The notes below the pieces were generated by a model that searched no databases, was not told where the DNA came from, and worked only from the letters and a program-made list of their open reading frames with translations. The translations under genes and the position numbers were made by a program. Shown here piece after piece: positions 52,761 through 61,273 of a stretch of DNA of 62,357 nucleotides; within the stretch, counting starts at the first letter, position 1, and the number at the start of each line of letters is the position of its first letter. The stretch comes from CAYZNE01 sp964461035 (lineage in GTDB: Archaea > Nanobdellota > Nanobdellia > Woesearchaeales > CAYZNE01): contig CAYWRI010000005.1 in NCBI GenBank assembly GCA_964461035.1, positions 1 through 62,357 on the forward strand, written 5' to 3'.

Positions 52761-54896
52761 TTAAGGAATATTTGTATTAAGTTTACGTTTATAATCTTTT
52801 TTCTTTTTCAATTTTTTTCTTATCAAACCAATAATTATTAATGTAATAATCACGACACTGGATATTATAAAAATAAGATAAAGATAATTTAAAGTTAGTT
52901 TGTCTTTAGATAAATTATCAGATACATTTTCATTTATGTTTTGAGATTTAATATTAGTTGAATAATTTAATTCTTCTGAGTTTTCTTGATTAGAAACTTG
53001 ATTATTAACTAATGACTGATCACACATTCTGGATGTTAAAGGTTTATTTAACTCAGTTTCACAATTGTTTATATCTTCACAAGTTCTAGTTTGTGTTTCG
53101 GAAGCAATGCAATTTGTTGGATTCCATGATGAGCAATTCCAAGAACTATTACAATTATTAGTTGAATCATAATTATTAATTCCACTTATATATGCTCCTC
53201 CACTTCCGCCACCTCCACTAGAACCGCTTTCTGAGTTAGTGTTTAAAGGTATATCTAAGTTTATTTCAATATCTGAATCATTATTTTCAGTAGTGTTAAA
53301 TAAATAATTTTCATCGCAATCAATAGGGCAAGATTCATTTGATTCATTAATGTCACAGAATTGATTACCACAATAATCAGTTACAGAATAATTACTAAAA
53401 TGGGTTACAGTAAATGCAATCTTTTTTAGAGTTTGATTATATGTTTGAGTTACAGAACATATTGTTTCAGAGCATAAAATATTATTTAAGAAAATTCCTG
53501 GATTATTAAAAGATATATTTAAGAATTCTATTTCTGCAGAGTGATTTAATGATGGATATGTTTCAGTATCTATGTTTATTGAATTTTCTGTTATCATTAT
53601 TGCCTGATCTAGATTAATATTAGTAATATTAATAGAACTATTACTAAAATTAAGAATTATTGTATTGTTAACTTCTAAAACAAGATTTGTAATATTTTCA
53701 AGCGATCCTATCGTATCCTCTTCATCAAAATTAGTTGTAAAATTAAGTGAGATACTAATTTCAACTAAAATATTTTTTGAAATAGTTTTGTTTCCGTAAG
53801 TTGCATTTATTTTTAAATAATACTGTCCAATATCCAGCGTTGAGTTGTTTTCTAAAATTATGAGTTCTGAATTATTTACTTCTGTTAATTTGAAAAGAGA
53901 ACTATTAACAGAATAAGTAAGTGTTATTTCATCATTAGCCATAATTTCATGAATTTCTGCGTTTATAGAACTATTCCAATTACTAAAGTAAGACTTAGTA
54001 ATGTTTGTTGGTATAATTGTCCAGTAAGGATTTCCTGTTATTGGCAAATAATCAATATTATTAGAATTAATTATGATACTTTCTCCACAGATTCCTTGTT
54101 GATTAGGTATACAACCGTCTAGTTCAGAATCAAAATTTAGCCATAGATTTCCTTGAGATGAAGAATTCCAAAAATTCATAGAGCTTCCTGAATAAATATT
54201 AAAATTTGAATCTATAATTCCATTAACAAAGGAATTATAGTAAGAATTTGAACTTAGGTAAATATCAAATTCTGATTGTTCTAATACATTAAACTCAAAA
54301 AAAGAATTATTATCCGAATGACATTGAAATACCATACCGTAATTATTATTAAAAACATTTGTATTTAAAAAAGAGTTTTCATTTGAAGATTGAAAATAAA
54401 TACCATATTGATTATCTAAAAAATCTAAATTTTCAAAAAAATTTTCATTAGAATTAACTAATACATTTCCATACACACAGTTTTGTGTTGTAATATTAAA
54501 AAAAGTGTTATTAGTCACCTCGAAATCTAAAAAAAGTCCATTATAAAAATTTGAAATATAACAATTTTGAATAGTGTTAAAATTATTATTATATAAATAA
54601 ATTCCATAACCTTGATCTGAACCATTAATGGCGAAATTATTACAATTAAAAATCATATTATTTTTATCTTGAAATTCAATACAAGATTCTCCGCTTCCTA
54701 TTTCGGCATTGAAAATATTTGTAGTTAAAAGTATTTCATCTCCTGAATTAGCATTTTCTATTGCAGAACTACAATTAGTGCAAGAATCACATAATATTAA
54801 GTTATTTGAAGTTCCTTTAACTCCAGGAATATTAATAATAAAAATGCTTAGTACGATAATAATAAGATATAAGTTCGAAAAGCTTTTGTTACTCAT
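52761..54896 (-). CDS. Surface protein with beta-helix, TSP1-like module and C-terminal anchor
   Basis: 711 residues. Signal peptide at about 1-29; right-handed beta-helix at about 30-300 (FNTIQNCYISNFYNGLFLDF, NENSFLNTNVFNNNYGM), very N-rich with many N-x-S/T sequons; beta-sandwich modules at about 300-520; a Cys motif of the DPANN CGNQFCDINESNESCPIDC type; a Gly/Ser linker; a thrombospondin-1-like module (SSWNCSSWNPTNCIASETQT, then RTC); one membrane helix (about 670-692) and a Lys-rich cytosolic tail. Anchored adhesin or glycan-binding protein, similar in plan to 42557-45451. Its neighbour upstream on the other strand is taw3. Confidence 0.85.
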   Translation of the reverse strand: MSNKSFSNLYLIIIVLSIFIINIPGVKGTSNNLILCDSCTNCSSAIENANSGDEILLTTNIFNAEIGSGESCIEFQDKNNMIFNCNNFAINGSDQGYGIYLYNNNFNTIQNCYISNFYNGLFLDFEVTNNTFFNITTQNCVYGNVLVNSNENFFENLDFLDNQYGIYFQSSNENSFLNTNVFNNNYGMVFQCHSDNNSFFEFNVLEQSEFDIYLSSNSYYNSFVNGIIDSNFNIYSGSSMNFWNSSSQGNLWLNFDSELDGCIPNQQGICGESIIINSNNIDYLPITGNPYWTIIPTNITKSYFSNWNSSINAEIHEIMANDEITLTYSVNSSLFKLTEVNNSELIILENNSTLDIGQYYLKINATYGNKTISKNILVEISISLNFTTNFDEEDTIGSLENITNLVLEVNNTIILNFSNSSINITNINLDQAIMITENSINIDTETYPSLNHSAEIEFLNISFNNPGIFLNNILCSETICSVTQTYNQTLKKIAFTVTHFSNYSVTDYCGNQFCDINESNESCPIDCDENYLFNTTENNDSDIEINLDIPLNTNSESGSSGGGGSGGAYISGINNYDSTNNCNSSWNCSSWNPTNCIASETQTRTCEDINNCETELNKPLTSRMCDQSLVNNQVSNQENSEELNYSTNIKSQNINENVSDNLSKDKLTLNYLYLIFIISSVVIITLIIIGLIRKKLKKKKDYKRKLNTNIP

Positions 54897-55144
54897 AAAT
54901 TAACATTTGATTTAATATATTAAAAGTTTTTTGCTTTTTATGATTACTATGAAATCCTTTTTCTTTTTTATATTTTTTTGTCAAACTAGTCAATACTGCC
55001 TTTAGAAGAATCAATGTAATATTTTTTATCCATATTTTTATCGAAAGTATCAAATACGCTTATTGTGTGATTTACTTCTTGTTACCTTTTAATATTATTT
55101 ACTATACCAAAAAACATTATAAATAAAGATGATTTCCTAAGAGT

Positions 55145-55723
55145 ATGGTTCAGGATAAATTTAATCAGAGCAAAAAAGTTCATATGGATAAATTATACTT
55201 GCCAGATAAATCCAAAAAAGGAGATGTTGATATTTATATTCGAACTTTAATTGATAAAATAAACTCTTTTGATGATTATTTTACAACAAGCTCTTGCTCT
55301 GGCAGAATAATACTAATTAAGCATTCGCCTAAAAAAAATCAAGTAGAATGGTTTTTTGTTTCTCATGATTCTGTAAACATAGAAAAAACTTTAGAAGAAA
55401 TAATGAAAATATGTAATAATAATTCTGAATTGCTTTGGTTAAAAGTTGAAGGATTCATACTTCACGTTGCGTGTAGAAACATAGAAAAAGCAACTGACCT
55501 TCTTCAAAAAGTTAGAGATTCGGGGTTTAAAAGATCTGGAATAATTTCTGCGGGAAATAAAATAATGATTGAGATTTTATCAACAGAAACTCTTGATGTT
55601 CCAATATCCGAAAATAATAAACTATTAGTTTCTGAAAAATACTTAAAATGTGTTCTTAAATTGTGTAATCAAAAACTTAAAAAAACTCATTCTAGAATTG
55701 ATTTCTTGAAAGATGGAATTTAA
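55145..55723 (+). CDS. taw3: Taw3/TYW3, wyosine-derivative methyltransferase of tRNA-Phe
   Basis: 192 residues with the TYW3 signatures: LYLPDKSKKGDVDIYIRTLI, FTTSSCSGRI, WFFVSHDS, VEGFILHVACRNIEKATDLL, GFKRSGIISAG and VSEKYLKCVLKLCNQKLKK. TYW3/Taw3 methylates the tricyclic wyosine base at position 37 of tRNA-Phe. Start: TATA box CATTATAAATA (55115-55125), about 25 nt before ATG, leaderless. It is convergent with the pilin gene, 7 nt between stops. Confidence 0.9.
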   Translation: MVQDKFNQSKKVHMDKLYLPDKSKKGDVDIYIRTLIDKINSFDDYFTTSSCSGRIILIKHSPKKNQVEWFFVSHDSVNIEKTLEEIMKICNNNSELLWLKVEGFILHVACRNIEKATDLLQKVRDSGFKRSGIISAGNKIMIEILSTETLDVPISENNKLLVSEKYLKCVLKLCNQKLKKTHSRIDFLKDGI

Positions 55724-55730
55724 TACAATA

Positions 55731-56192
55731 TTAACAATTTGGTAACTGAGATATATCTATTGCTTTGCTAGAACAAGGAACTGGTTCTTCATTAAGAATT
55801 GTGTTGGGTATAACTTTAAATATTTCTTGATTGAAAATATTTTTAGAAACTGCAAATGGAAGAGTTTCACTAATTCCAAGACTGCTTGAAGGCACAGCAT
55901 ATGATGAAGTTAGACCATTATTTGAAAAACTAAATGTAAAAGAACTAACTTTTGGACCTTTATTTTGAACTGTAACCACAATTTCTGTATCACTTTTACA
56001 AGCATTTGTTACAATTATGTTTATATTAGAACAAGAAACTTCTAAATTAGTTGTTTCATTAGTTAGACTTGGAGTGGAAGAATCTGATAAAAATAAATTC
56101 ATTATTAGAGCACCAATAGAAACTGCAAACGCAATTAATAAGATTGTTGCTATAAGCGGAGAGATACCTCTTTTATTTAAATGAAACATCAT
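55731..56192 (-). CDS. Archaeal type IV pilin-like protein
   Basis: 153 residues. A short basic lead (MMFHLNKR) is followed by GISPLIATILLIAFAVSIGA, a class III (prepilin/FlaK-type) signal; cleavage is expected after the Arg. The hydrophobic helix would form the pilus core and the beta-rich rest (LEVSCSNINIIVTNACKSDT, three more Cys) the surface. The minus-strand box CTTTAAAAACC (about 56213-56223) is 25 nt before ATG. No assembly ATPase or TadC-like gene is in the window, so this is an orphan subunit here. Confidence 0.85.
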   Translation of the reverse strand: MMFHLNKRGISPLIATILLIAFAVSIGALIMNLFLSDSSTPSLTNETTNLEVSCSNINIIVTNACKSDTEIVVTVQNKGPKVSSFTFSFSNNGLTSSYAVPSSSLGISETLPFAVSKNIFNQEIFKVIPNTILNEEPVPCSSKAIDISQLPNC

Positions 56193-56300
56193 ATTGTTAA
56201 TTTAGCCTTACCGGTTTTTAAAGATTGTGCTTTTTAGGGGTTGTCCTAAATGCTGAGACATTTATTGTACTAATGTAAATTGATTAAAATACGTGATTAA

Positions 56301-56376
56301 GTACGTTGTCGAGGGTTGCACCCTGTGGGTCGATAGCACATTCGAAATACAATCTATTCGGAGAACGACAGTATAC
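56301..56376 (+). ncRNA. Candidate cloverleaf-like structured RNA
   Basis: An 11-position closing stem (56301-56311 with 56366-56376: three A-T/G-C pairs, one C-A mismatch, two G-T pairs, five further pairs) encloses AGGGT-tgc-ACCCT (56312-56324), GTG/CAC (56325-56327 with 56337-56339) and CGAA/TTCG (56343-56346 with 56357-56360). CCTTTTTG follows. It is GC-richer than its surroundings and non-coding. It is not a tRNA (no T-loop consensus). A weaker TTTAGG/CCTAAA hairpin lies at 56233-56250. The remainder of 56193-56561 holds TATA-like words at about 56408-56415 and 56470-56478. Confidence 0.4.
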
Positions 56377-56561
56377 CTTTTTGCTCCTTTTTGGACATAC
56401 CCTTTTTAAGAGAAACTTTATAAATGATGTTTTTACTCAATCCTATTAAGGGATTTAAATGAATTATATTTTTATAATTTAGTGAAACGATTCCTAAATA
56501 AATAGTAATGTGTAACTAGATAATTAACATAAAGATACAAACTACATTAAAAGGTGAAATA

Positions 56562-58508
56562 ATGGGAAAGAAAAATAAATCAAAAACTCTTAAAACTAAA
56601 AAAAATGTTGATGTGAAAATAAGTTCTCAAAACATTAAGACTACTTCTTCAGATTCACAATATATAGTCCCAAATCTTAATAAAGATGATAAAAATGTAA
56701 TGATTGATTCATTAACAAAAGATTTACCTGCAGATATTCCTAAAGAAGCTAAAGAAAAACTTAATCATATAAAAAAGATTTTAGATGAATTTCAAAAAAA
56801 GACTGTGAATAAATTTCAAGGATATATTATGGGAATATCACTTCTTCCTCCTGCAGCGCCTGCTTCTGGGAAAAAATTAACAGATGAAGAAAAAAAAGCA
56901 ATAAATGTTCTTGTTCTTATTGATGATGCAGATTCTAAGAAAATGTCTCGAGATGATCTTCGAAAAAAACTATCAACAATTATGCAATCAACAGCAACAG
57001 AAATAGATAGTTCTTTGAAAATTGAAACTGTTTTAATTGATGATTTATGGCAATCTTGCTTTGATGGAAAACTTGAGTTGTTAAAAAAGATAGCTCTTAG
57101 TGCACCCGTTTTTGATAGAGGAATGCTTTCTGCAATAAAAATAGCTGAAATACATAAGCAGATGGTTCTTGAAAAATTTGAAAATTATATTGTTTCATAT
57201 GTTTTAGCAGGTTCTCTTGTTCAGGGTAAAGCAACTGCGAAATCAGATATAGATGTATTTATAGTAATTGATGATACTGATGTAAAAAAGATGTCCAGAG
57301 CTGAATTAAAAGACAAATTAAGAGCAATAATTATAGGTATGGGTGTTGATGCAGGAAACATGACTGGAATTAAAAATAAAATCAATATTCAAGTTTACAT
57401 ATTAACAGATTTCTGGGATAGTATAAAAGAAGCAAATCCTGTTATATTTACTTTCTTAAGAGATGGTGTTCCTTTTTATGATAGGGGAATATTTATGCCT
57501 TGGAAACAGCTTCTTAAAATGGGTAAAATAAAACCAAGTCCTGAAGCAATAGATATGTACATGCATTCTGGTGATCAAATGCTTGAAAGAGTTAAATTAA
57601 AATTAAAAGAGATAGGTATGGAAGATTTCTTTTGGGCAACATTAACTCCTAGTCAAGCTGCATTAATGATGATGGGTGTAGCACCACCAACTCCTAAAGA
57701 ATCTCCTAAAGTTATGAGAGATGTTTTTGTTAAGAAAGAGAAATTATTAGAAAGCGAATATGTTGACATATTAGAAAAAATAATAAAAACAAGAAAAGAT
57801 ATGGAACATGGAGATAAAACAACTATAACTGGAAAAGAAATTGATTTAATATTCAAAGATGCAGAAAAATATCTTAAAAGATTGAAAAAGTTATTTAATC
57901 AGATTAGTGAAGTTCAACACGAAAAAACTTTGCTTCACATATACGATTCTGTTGTAACTATGATGAGGGATATTTTAAAATTAGATAAAGACATAAAATC
58001 TGCACCTAAATCCCAAATACTTAAAATGTTTGAAGACGAAATAGTTCATTCAGGGCTTATAGATGAGAAAACGTTTAGTTCAATTGAAAAAATTTTCAGG
58101 TTTAAAAAAGCTTTTGATAATAAAAAAATAACTAAACATGATCTTCATGAAACAATAAAACATGGTGGAGACACAATAAAAAAATTACTTGAACATGTTG
58201 AAAGAAAAAAAGCTAAAGAATTAGACAGAATTAAACTTAAAGTAAAATACGGAAATAAAATAGGAGAAGTTTTACTTCTTGGATCTAAGGTATTTATTAT
58301 ACATGATATTAATACTAGGGACAGAATAAGTGTGGCAACGATAAATAAAGCTGGAAGATTTGTTGATTATCAAGATTCTACATTAGAAGATATGGAACAA
58401 GAACTTAGCAAATTGAAATTGCCAAAGAATTCATTTATTCAAGAACAAATATTTGAAGACTTAAGAGCTCTGTTCGGTAAAAATGTCGAAATATTACTTA
58501 ATAACTAA
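56562..58508 (+). CDS. Double nucleotidyltransferase-HEPN fusion protein
   Basis: 648 residues, soluble. Residues about 85-180 form a degenerate MNT/Pol-beta-like fold (no GS or DxD motif). Residues about 205-300 are a second, active-looking copy: AGSLVQGKATAKSDIDVFIV gives G-S-x10-D-x-D. Residues about 330-445 are helical with FFWATLTPSQAALMMMGV and RKDMEHGD: R411-x4-H416 fits the HEPN RNase motif. The C-terminal 200 residues are unrecognised. MNT and HEPN normally form a two-gene toxin-antitoxin pair in which the MNT AMPylates HEPN; here both lie in one chain. The Shine-Dalgarno AAGGTGA is seven bases before ATG. Confidence 0.75.
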   Translation: MGKKNKSKTLKTKKNVDVKISSQNIKTTSSDSQYIVPNLNKDDKNVMIDSLTKDLPADIPKEAKEKLNHIKKILDEFQKKTVNKFQGYIMGISLLPPAAPASGKKLTDEEKKAINVLVLIDDADSKKMSRDDLRKKLSTIMQSTATEIDSSLKIETVLIDDLWQSCFDGKLELLKKIALSAPVFDRGMLSAIKIAEIHKQMVLEKFENYIVSYVLAGSLVQGKATAKSDIDVFIVIDDTDVKKMSRAELKDKLRAIIIGMGVDAGNMTGIKNKINIQVYILTDFWDSIKEANPVIFTFLRDGVPFYDRGIFMPWKQLLKMGKIKPSPEAIDMYMHSGDQMLERVKLKLKEIGMEDFFWATLTPSQAALMMMGVAPPTPKESPKVMRDVFVKKEKLLESEYVDILEKIIKTRKDMEHGDKTTITGKEIDLIFKDAEKYLKRLKKLFNQISEVQHEKTLLHIYDSVVTMMRDILKLDKDIKSAPKSQILKMFEDEIVHSGLIDEKTFSSIEKIFRFKKAFDNKKITKHDLHETIKHGGDTIKKLLEHVERKKAKELDRIKLKVKYGNKIGEVLLLGSKVFIIHDINTRDRISVATINKAGRFVDYQDSTLEDMEQELSKLKLPKNSFIQEQIFEDLRALFGKNVEILLNN

Positions 58509-58541
58509 TTTATTTTTTTAATTTTTTCTTCTTTTTTTTAA
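58509..58541 (+). terminator. T-rich terminator
   Basis: Several T-runs (seven, six and eight T) directly after the MNT-HEPN stop, typical of archaeal termination. Confidence 0.55.
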
Positions 58542-58648
58542 TACCAACCAGTGATTTTTAGTTTTAAGATAAGTATTTTAGTTATGGAACTAAATAAATA
58601 TAGAACTTGTTATTTACAGAGAAGGTGAAATAAAAATAAAATAAATTA

Positions 58649-59191
58649 CTAATTATCTTTTTTACAAGAAGGGCACATTGCAACACTATCATATATTTTT
58701 ATTCTTTTAGAATAATTACCGCAGATTTCACATATACCCTCATCTTCATTATGTCTTGAAGGTTTAGTTTCTTCTTCTCTGAGTTCAATTCTATCAACAT
58801 AAATATCAAATAATGTTGGTTCAATTTTAAGAATATCTTTTAATGTTAAATATCCTACAAGTTTTCCTTTACTAATAACTGCAAGATGTCTAATTGAATT
58901 AGCATTCATGATTTCTAATGCTTTAAAAATATCCACATTAGGAGAAATATTAATTATTTCTTTAGTCATTATAATTTTAATAGGCTTATCAACATCAATT
59001 TTTTGACAGATTGCTTTGTAAACAAAATCCTCTTGAGTTACTATTCCAACAGGTTTTTGATTATCAAGTACTACAAAACTTCCAAGATTGTGTTTCTTCA
59101 TCAGTTCTGCACAGTCTTTTATAGATTTATTTACTTCTATAGTTATAGGGTCCTGAGTCATACAATCTGATACATTATAACCTGTTTCCAT
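58649..59191 (-). CDS. CBS-domain pair with C-terminal zinc ribbon
   Basis: 180 residues. CBS1 at about 6-60 (MTQDPITIEVNKSIKDCAEL, KPVGIVTQEDFV) and CBS2 at about 70-125 (MTKEIINISPNVDIFKALEI, LVGYLTLKDIL) would bind an adenine nucleotide. A zinc ribbon (CEICG ... CPSC, about 152-177) follows. Such stand-alone archaeal proteins probably sense ATP/AMP; the partner is unknown. GAGGTG seven bases before ATG is a good Shine-Dalgarno. Confidence 0.9.
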   Translation of the reverse strand: METGYNVSDCMTQDPITIEVNKSIKDCAELMKKHNLGSFVVLDNQKPVGIVTQEDFVYKAICQKIDVDKPIKIIMTKEIINISPNVDIFKALEIMNANSIRHLAVISKGKLVGYLTLKDILKIEPTLFDIYVDRIELREEETKPSRHNEDEGICEICGNYSKRIKIYDSVAMCPSCKKDN

Positions 59192-59252
59192 CTTTACACC
59201 TCAACTTAAGAATAAGATAATGAATATTAGTTTAAATAGTTTACGAATCTTC

Positions 59253-60197
59253 TTAGTCGCAGATTTTTTTAGACATATTTTTTGAATAAGAATCATTAAA
59301 TATTAACAATTTATGAACTAATTTTGCAAGAGAATAAGCTTCGCCTCTATAATTATTTGTTGGTGCGAATTCAACAATATCTGCACCAATAACATTTTTC
59401 TCTTGAAATATCATATTTAAAATTTCCATGAATTGATTCCATAAAAAACCTCCTGGCTCAGGAGTTCCAGTATTTCTAATGATTGATGGATCAAAAACAT
59501 CAACATCAATGGATAAATAAATATTTTTTTTAAGATTTTTCAATTTTGTTTTTAGATTTTTTATCAGAGTTTTTGTTAATTCATTTTTTATTTCAGAACT
59601 TAAAATATAATTAATACTGTCATTTTGTTTTATCTGCTTATATTCCTCGATATCACAAGATCTCAGACCAAGAATTAAAATATTGTGATTAGATATTAAT
59701 TGTCTATTAACACATCTATGATTATTTGTTGAACCATTCCAAGAGTAAAAAAAATCAGAATGTGCATCAAAATTTATAATATCAAAATCATCGTTTTTAT
59801 TTTGAATTTTTAAACCATTAACAATTCCAATTGTAACAGAATGATCACCTCCTAAAAAGACAGGAAACTTTTTTTTAATATCTATTTTTTCAGTAAACTC
59901 TTTTATTTTATTTGTTGCATTTTCAGGTTTGTCTTTTGCATTAAAATCTATTTCTTTTAATTCAATTCCTTTTTCAAAAATCTCTTTTTCTAATTCAATA
60001 TCAAAATATTCTAATTGTTTAGACGCTTCAATTATGCTATTAGAACCTTTGGATGCGCCCACACCATATGAAGTATTATTTTCCCAAGGAATACTAACTA
60101 TTAAAAATCTCGAATTTTCTCCAGCATATTCTTTTGGCAGATTCATAAAATTTATTTGTTCTTTATTAGTATTATTTGTTTTTTTTTCAATTTTCAT
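59253..60197 (-). CDS. speB: Agmatinase/ureohydrolase (SpeB-like)
   Basis: 314 residues of the arginase/agmatinase fold: GGDHS (H119), FDAHSDF (D144, H146, D148) and SIDVDVFDPS give the complete two-manganese site; EPGGFLWNQ and IGADIVEFAP follow. The expected reaction is agmatine to putrescine plus urea. It overlaps the decarboxylase by 11 nt and is the last gene of the dys-decarboxylase-agmatinase operon. In Haloferax, an agmatinase-like enzyme is reported to act in hypusine formation from agmatine, so the substrate here may be agmatinyl-aIF5A rather than free agmatine. Confidence 0.9.
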   Translation of the reverse strand: MKIEKKTNNTNKEQINFMNLPKEYAGENSRFLIVSIPWENNTSYGVGASKGSNSIIEASKQLEYFDIELEKEIFEKGIELKEIDFNAKDKPENATNKIKEFTEKIDIKKKFPVFLGGDHSVTIGIVNGLKIQNKNDDFDIINFDAHSDFFYSWNGSTNNHRCVNRQLISNHNILILGLRSCDIEEYKQIKQNDSINYILSSEIKNELTKTLIKNLKTKLKNLKKNIYLSIDVDVFDPSIIRNTGTPEPGGFLWNQFMEILNMIFQEKNVIGADIVEFAPTNNYRGEAYSLAKLVHKLLIFNDSYSKNMSKKICD

Positions 60198-61272
60198 CAG
60201 AAAAATCCTCTACCAATTCTGTTTCTAGTTTTTCTAAATCACAAAAATCAGATGCAAAAACATATGCCCCCGCATTTAAGAATACTAAAACATCCCCTTC
60301 TTTAGGATTTTTTAAATATGCTCTATATCGAAATATATCTAGTGAACAAGGAGTAATTCCTTTTATTATCCAAGGTTCTATTTCATTGTTATTATTCATA
60401 TCTTCTTTTTCATATTCTCCTAAAACTTTAAGTTTAACAGGCACAATCAATGCATCTAAATCAGAATTATAAACAGACGCATTAACAATAATGTTATTTT
60501 CATATATTCTAAGAATTCGTGTGTATAATTTGCCTGCTGATGCAACAATAGATCTTCCTGGCTCTATCATCATTTTTATTCCAAGAGAATTAAGAAATGT
60601 TCTAAACTCTTTTATTCTACTAAAAATACTATTTAAAACATTAATATTTGTATTTGCATAATTAGCAGGAATTCCTCCACCAATATTAATTACATCAATC
60701 ATTTTAAGAATTTTAATATCAAAACTAGATGAAATTTCATATTTTATATTCCATTCAGACATGTTTTGAGTTTTTCTATGAAAATGAATTCCTAATCTTT
60801 TTATTTGAGAATTTACTTTAGATTCTCTTATTTTTTTAATCCAAGTTTCAATAGTTCTTGTTGTCATACCATAAACAAAATATCTTTCAGTTTTTATGCT
60901 ATTTTCTTTTAATTTTAATCTTAAAAAAAGTTCAATATCTTTTACATTTTGATGATTCTCAATAAAATCTATAAATAACTTTAAGTCTTGTTCATTATCA
61001 ACAATAAACTTATTTATATGCTTTGATATTAAAAAATCCATATCTGTTTTACTCCAACCTTGAGCTAAAAATATCACTCTTGAAAAATCCTCTAAATGCT
61101 TTAATTCATTAACTAAATGGACACTAAAAAAACAATCTGTTTCTTTTTCAAGGATTTTTGTAATAACTTGATTTGTTTTAGAACTATATGATATTTCATC
61201 AGTTAATAAATAAAGCTTTTTATAGTTATCTAATACCTTTTTTTTGGATATAATAAATTTTGGTTTTTCCAT
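60187..61272 (-). CDS. PLP-dependent fold-III decarboxylase (Orn/Arg/carboxynorspermidine type)
   Basis: 361 residues from ATG 61272, one base after the upstream stop; the longer ATG 61284 would overlap deoxyhypusine synthase by 11 nt. Alanine-racemase-type barrel: PLP Lys in ISYSSKTN, HFHRKTQN, Gly-rich NIGGGIPANY, IEPGRSIVASAG, and GITPCSLDIF, the partner-subunit Cys loop (usually GPTCDSxD). The length fits ODC/NspC-like enzymes. Next to agmatinase, arginine decarboxylation to agmatine is the most economical guess, but ornithine, lysine and carboxynorspermidine cannot be excluded. Confidence 0.85.
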   Translation of the reverse strand: MEKPKFIISKKKVLDNYKKLYLLTDEISYSSKTNQVITKILEKETDCFFSVHLVNELKHLEDFSRVIFLAQGWSKTDMDFLISKHINKFIVDNEQDLKLFIDFIENHQNVKDIELFLRLKLKENSIKTERYFVYGMTTRTIETWIKKIRESKVNSQIKRLGIHFHRKTQNMSEWNIKYEISSSFDIKILKMIDVINIGGGIPANYANTNINVLNSIFSRIKEFRTFLNSLGIKMMIEPGRSIVASAGKLYTRILRIYENNIIVNASVYNSDLDALIVPVKLKVLGEYEKEDMNNNNEIEPWIIKGITPCSLDIFRYRAYLKNPKEGDVLVFLNAGAYVFASDFCDLEKLETELVEDFSDEN

Positions 61273-61273
61273 T

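Noticed and set aside
54986..55033. 15-codon minus-strand ORF upstream of taw3 (MDKKYYIDSSKGSID)
   Set aside because: Very short, no promoter signal, and the in-frame extension lacks a start codon.
56301..56376. tRNA gene
   Set aside because: The closing stem has a mismatch, there is no T-loop consensus or recognisable anticodon arm, and arm lengths do not fit.
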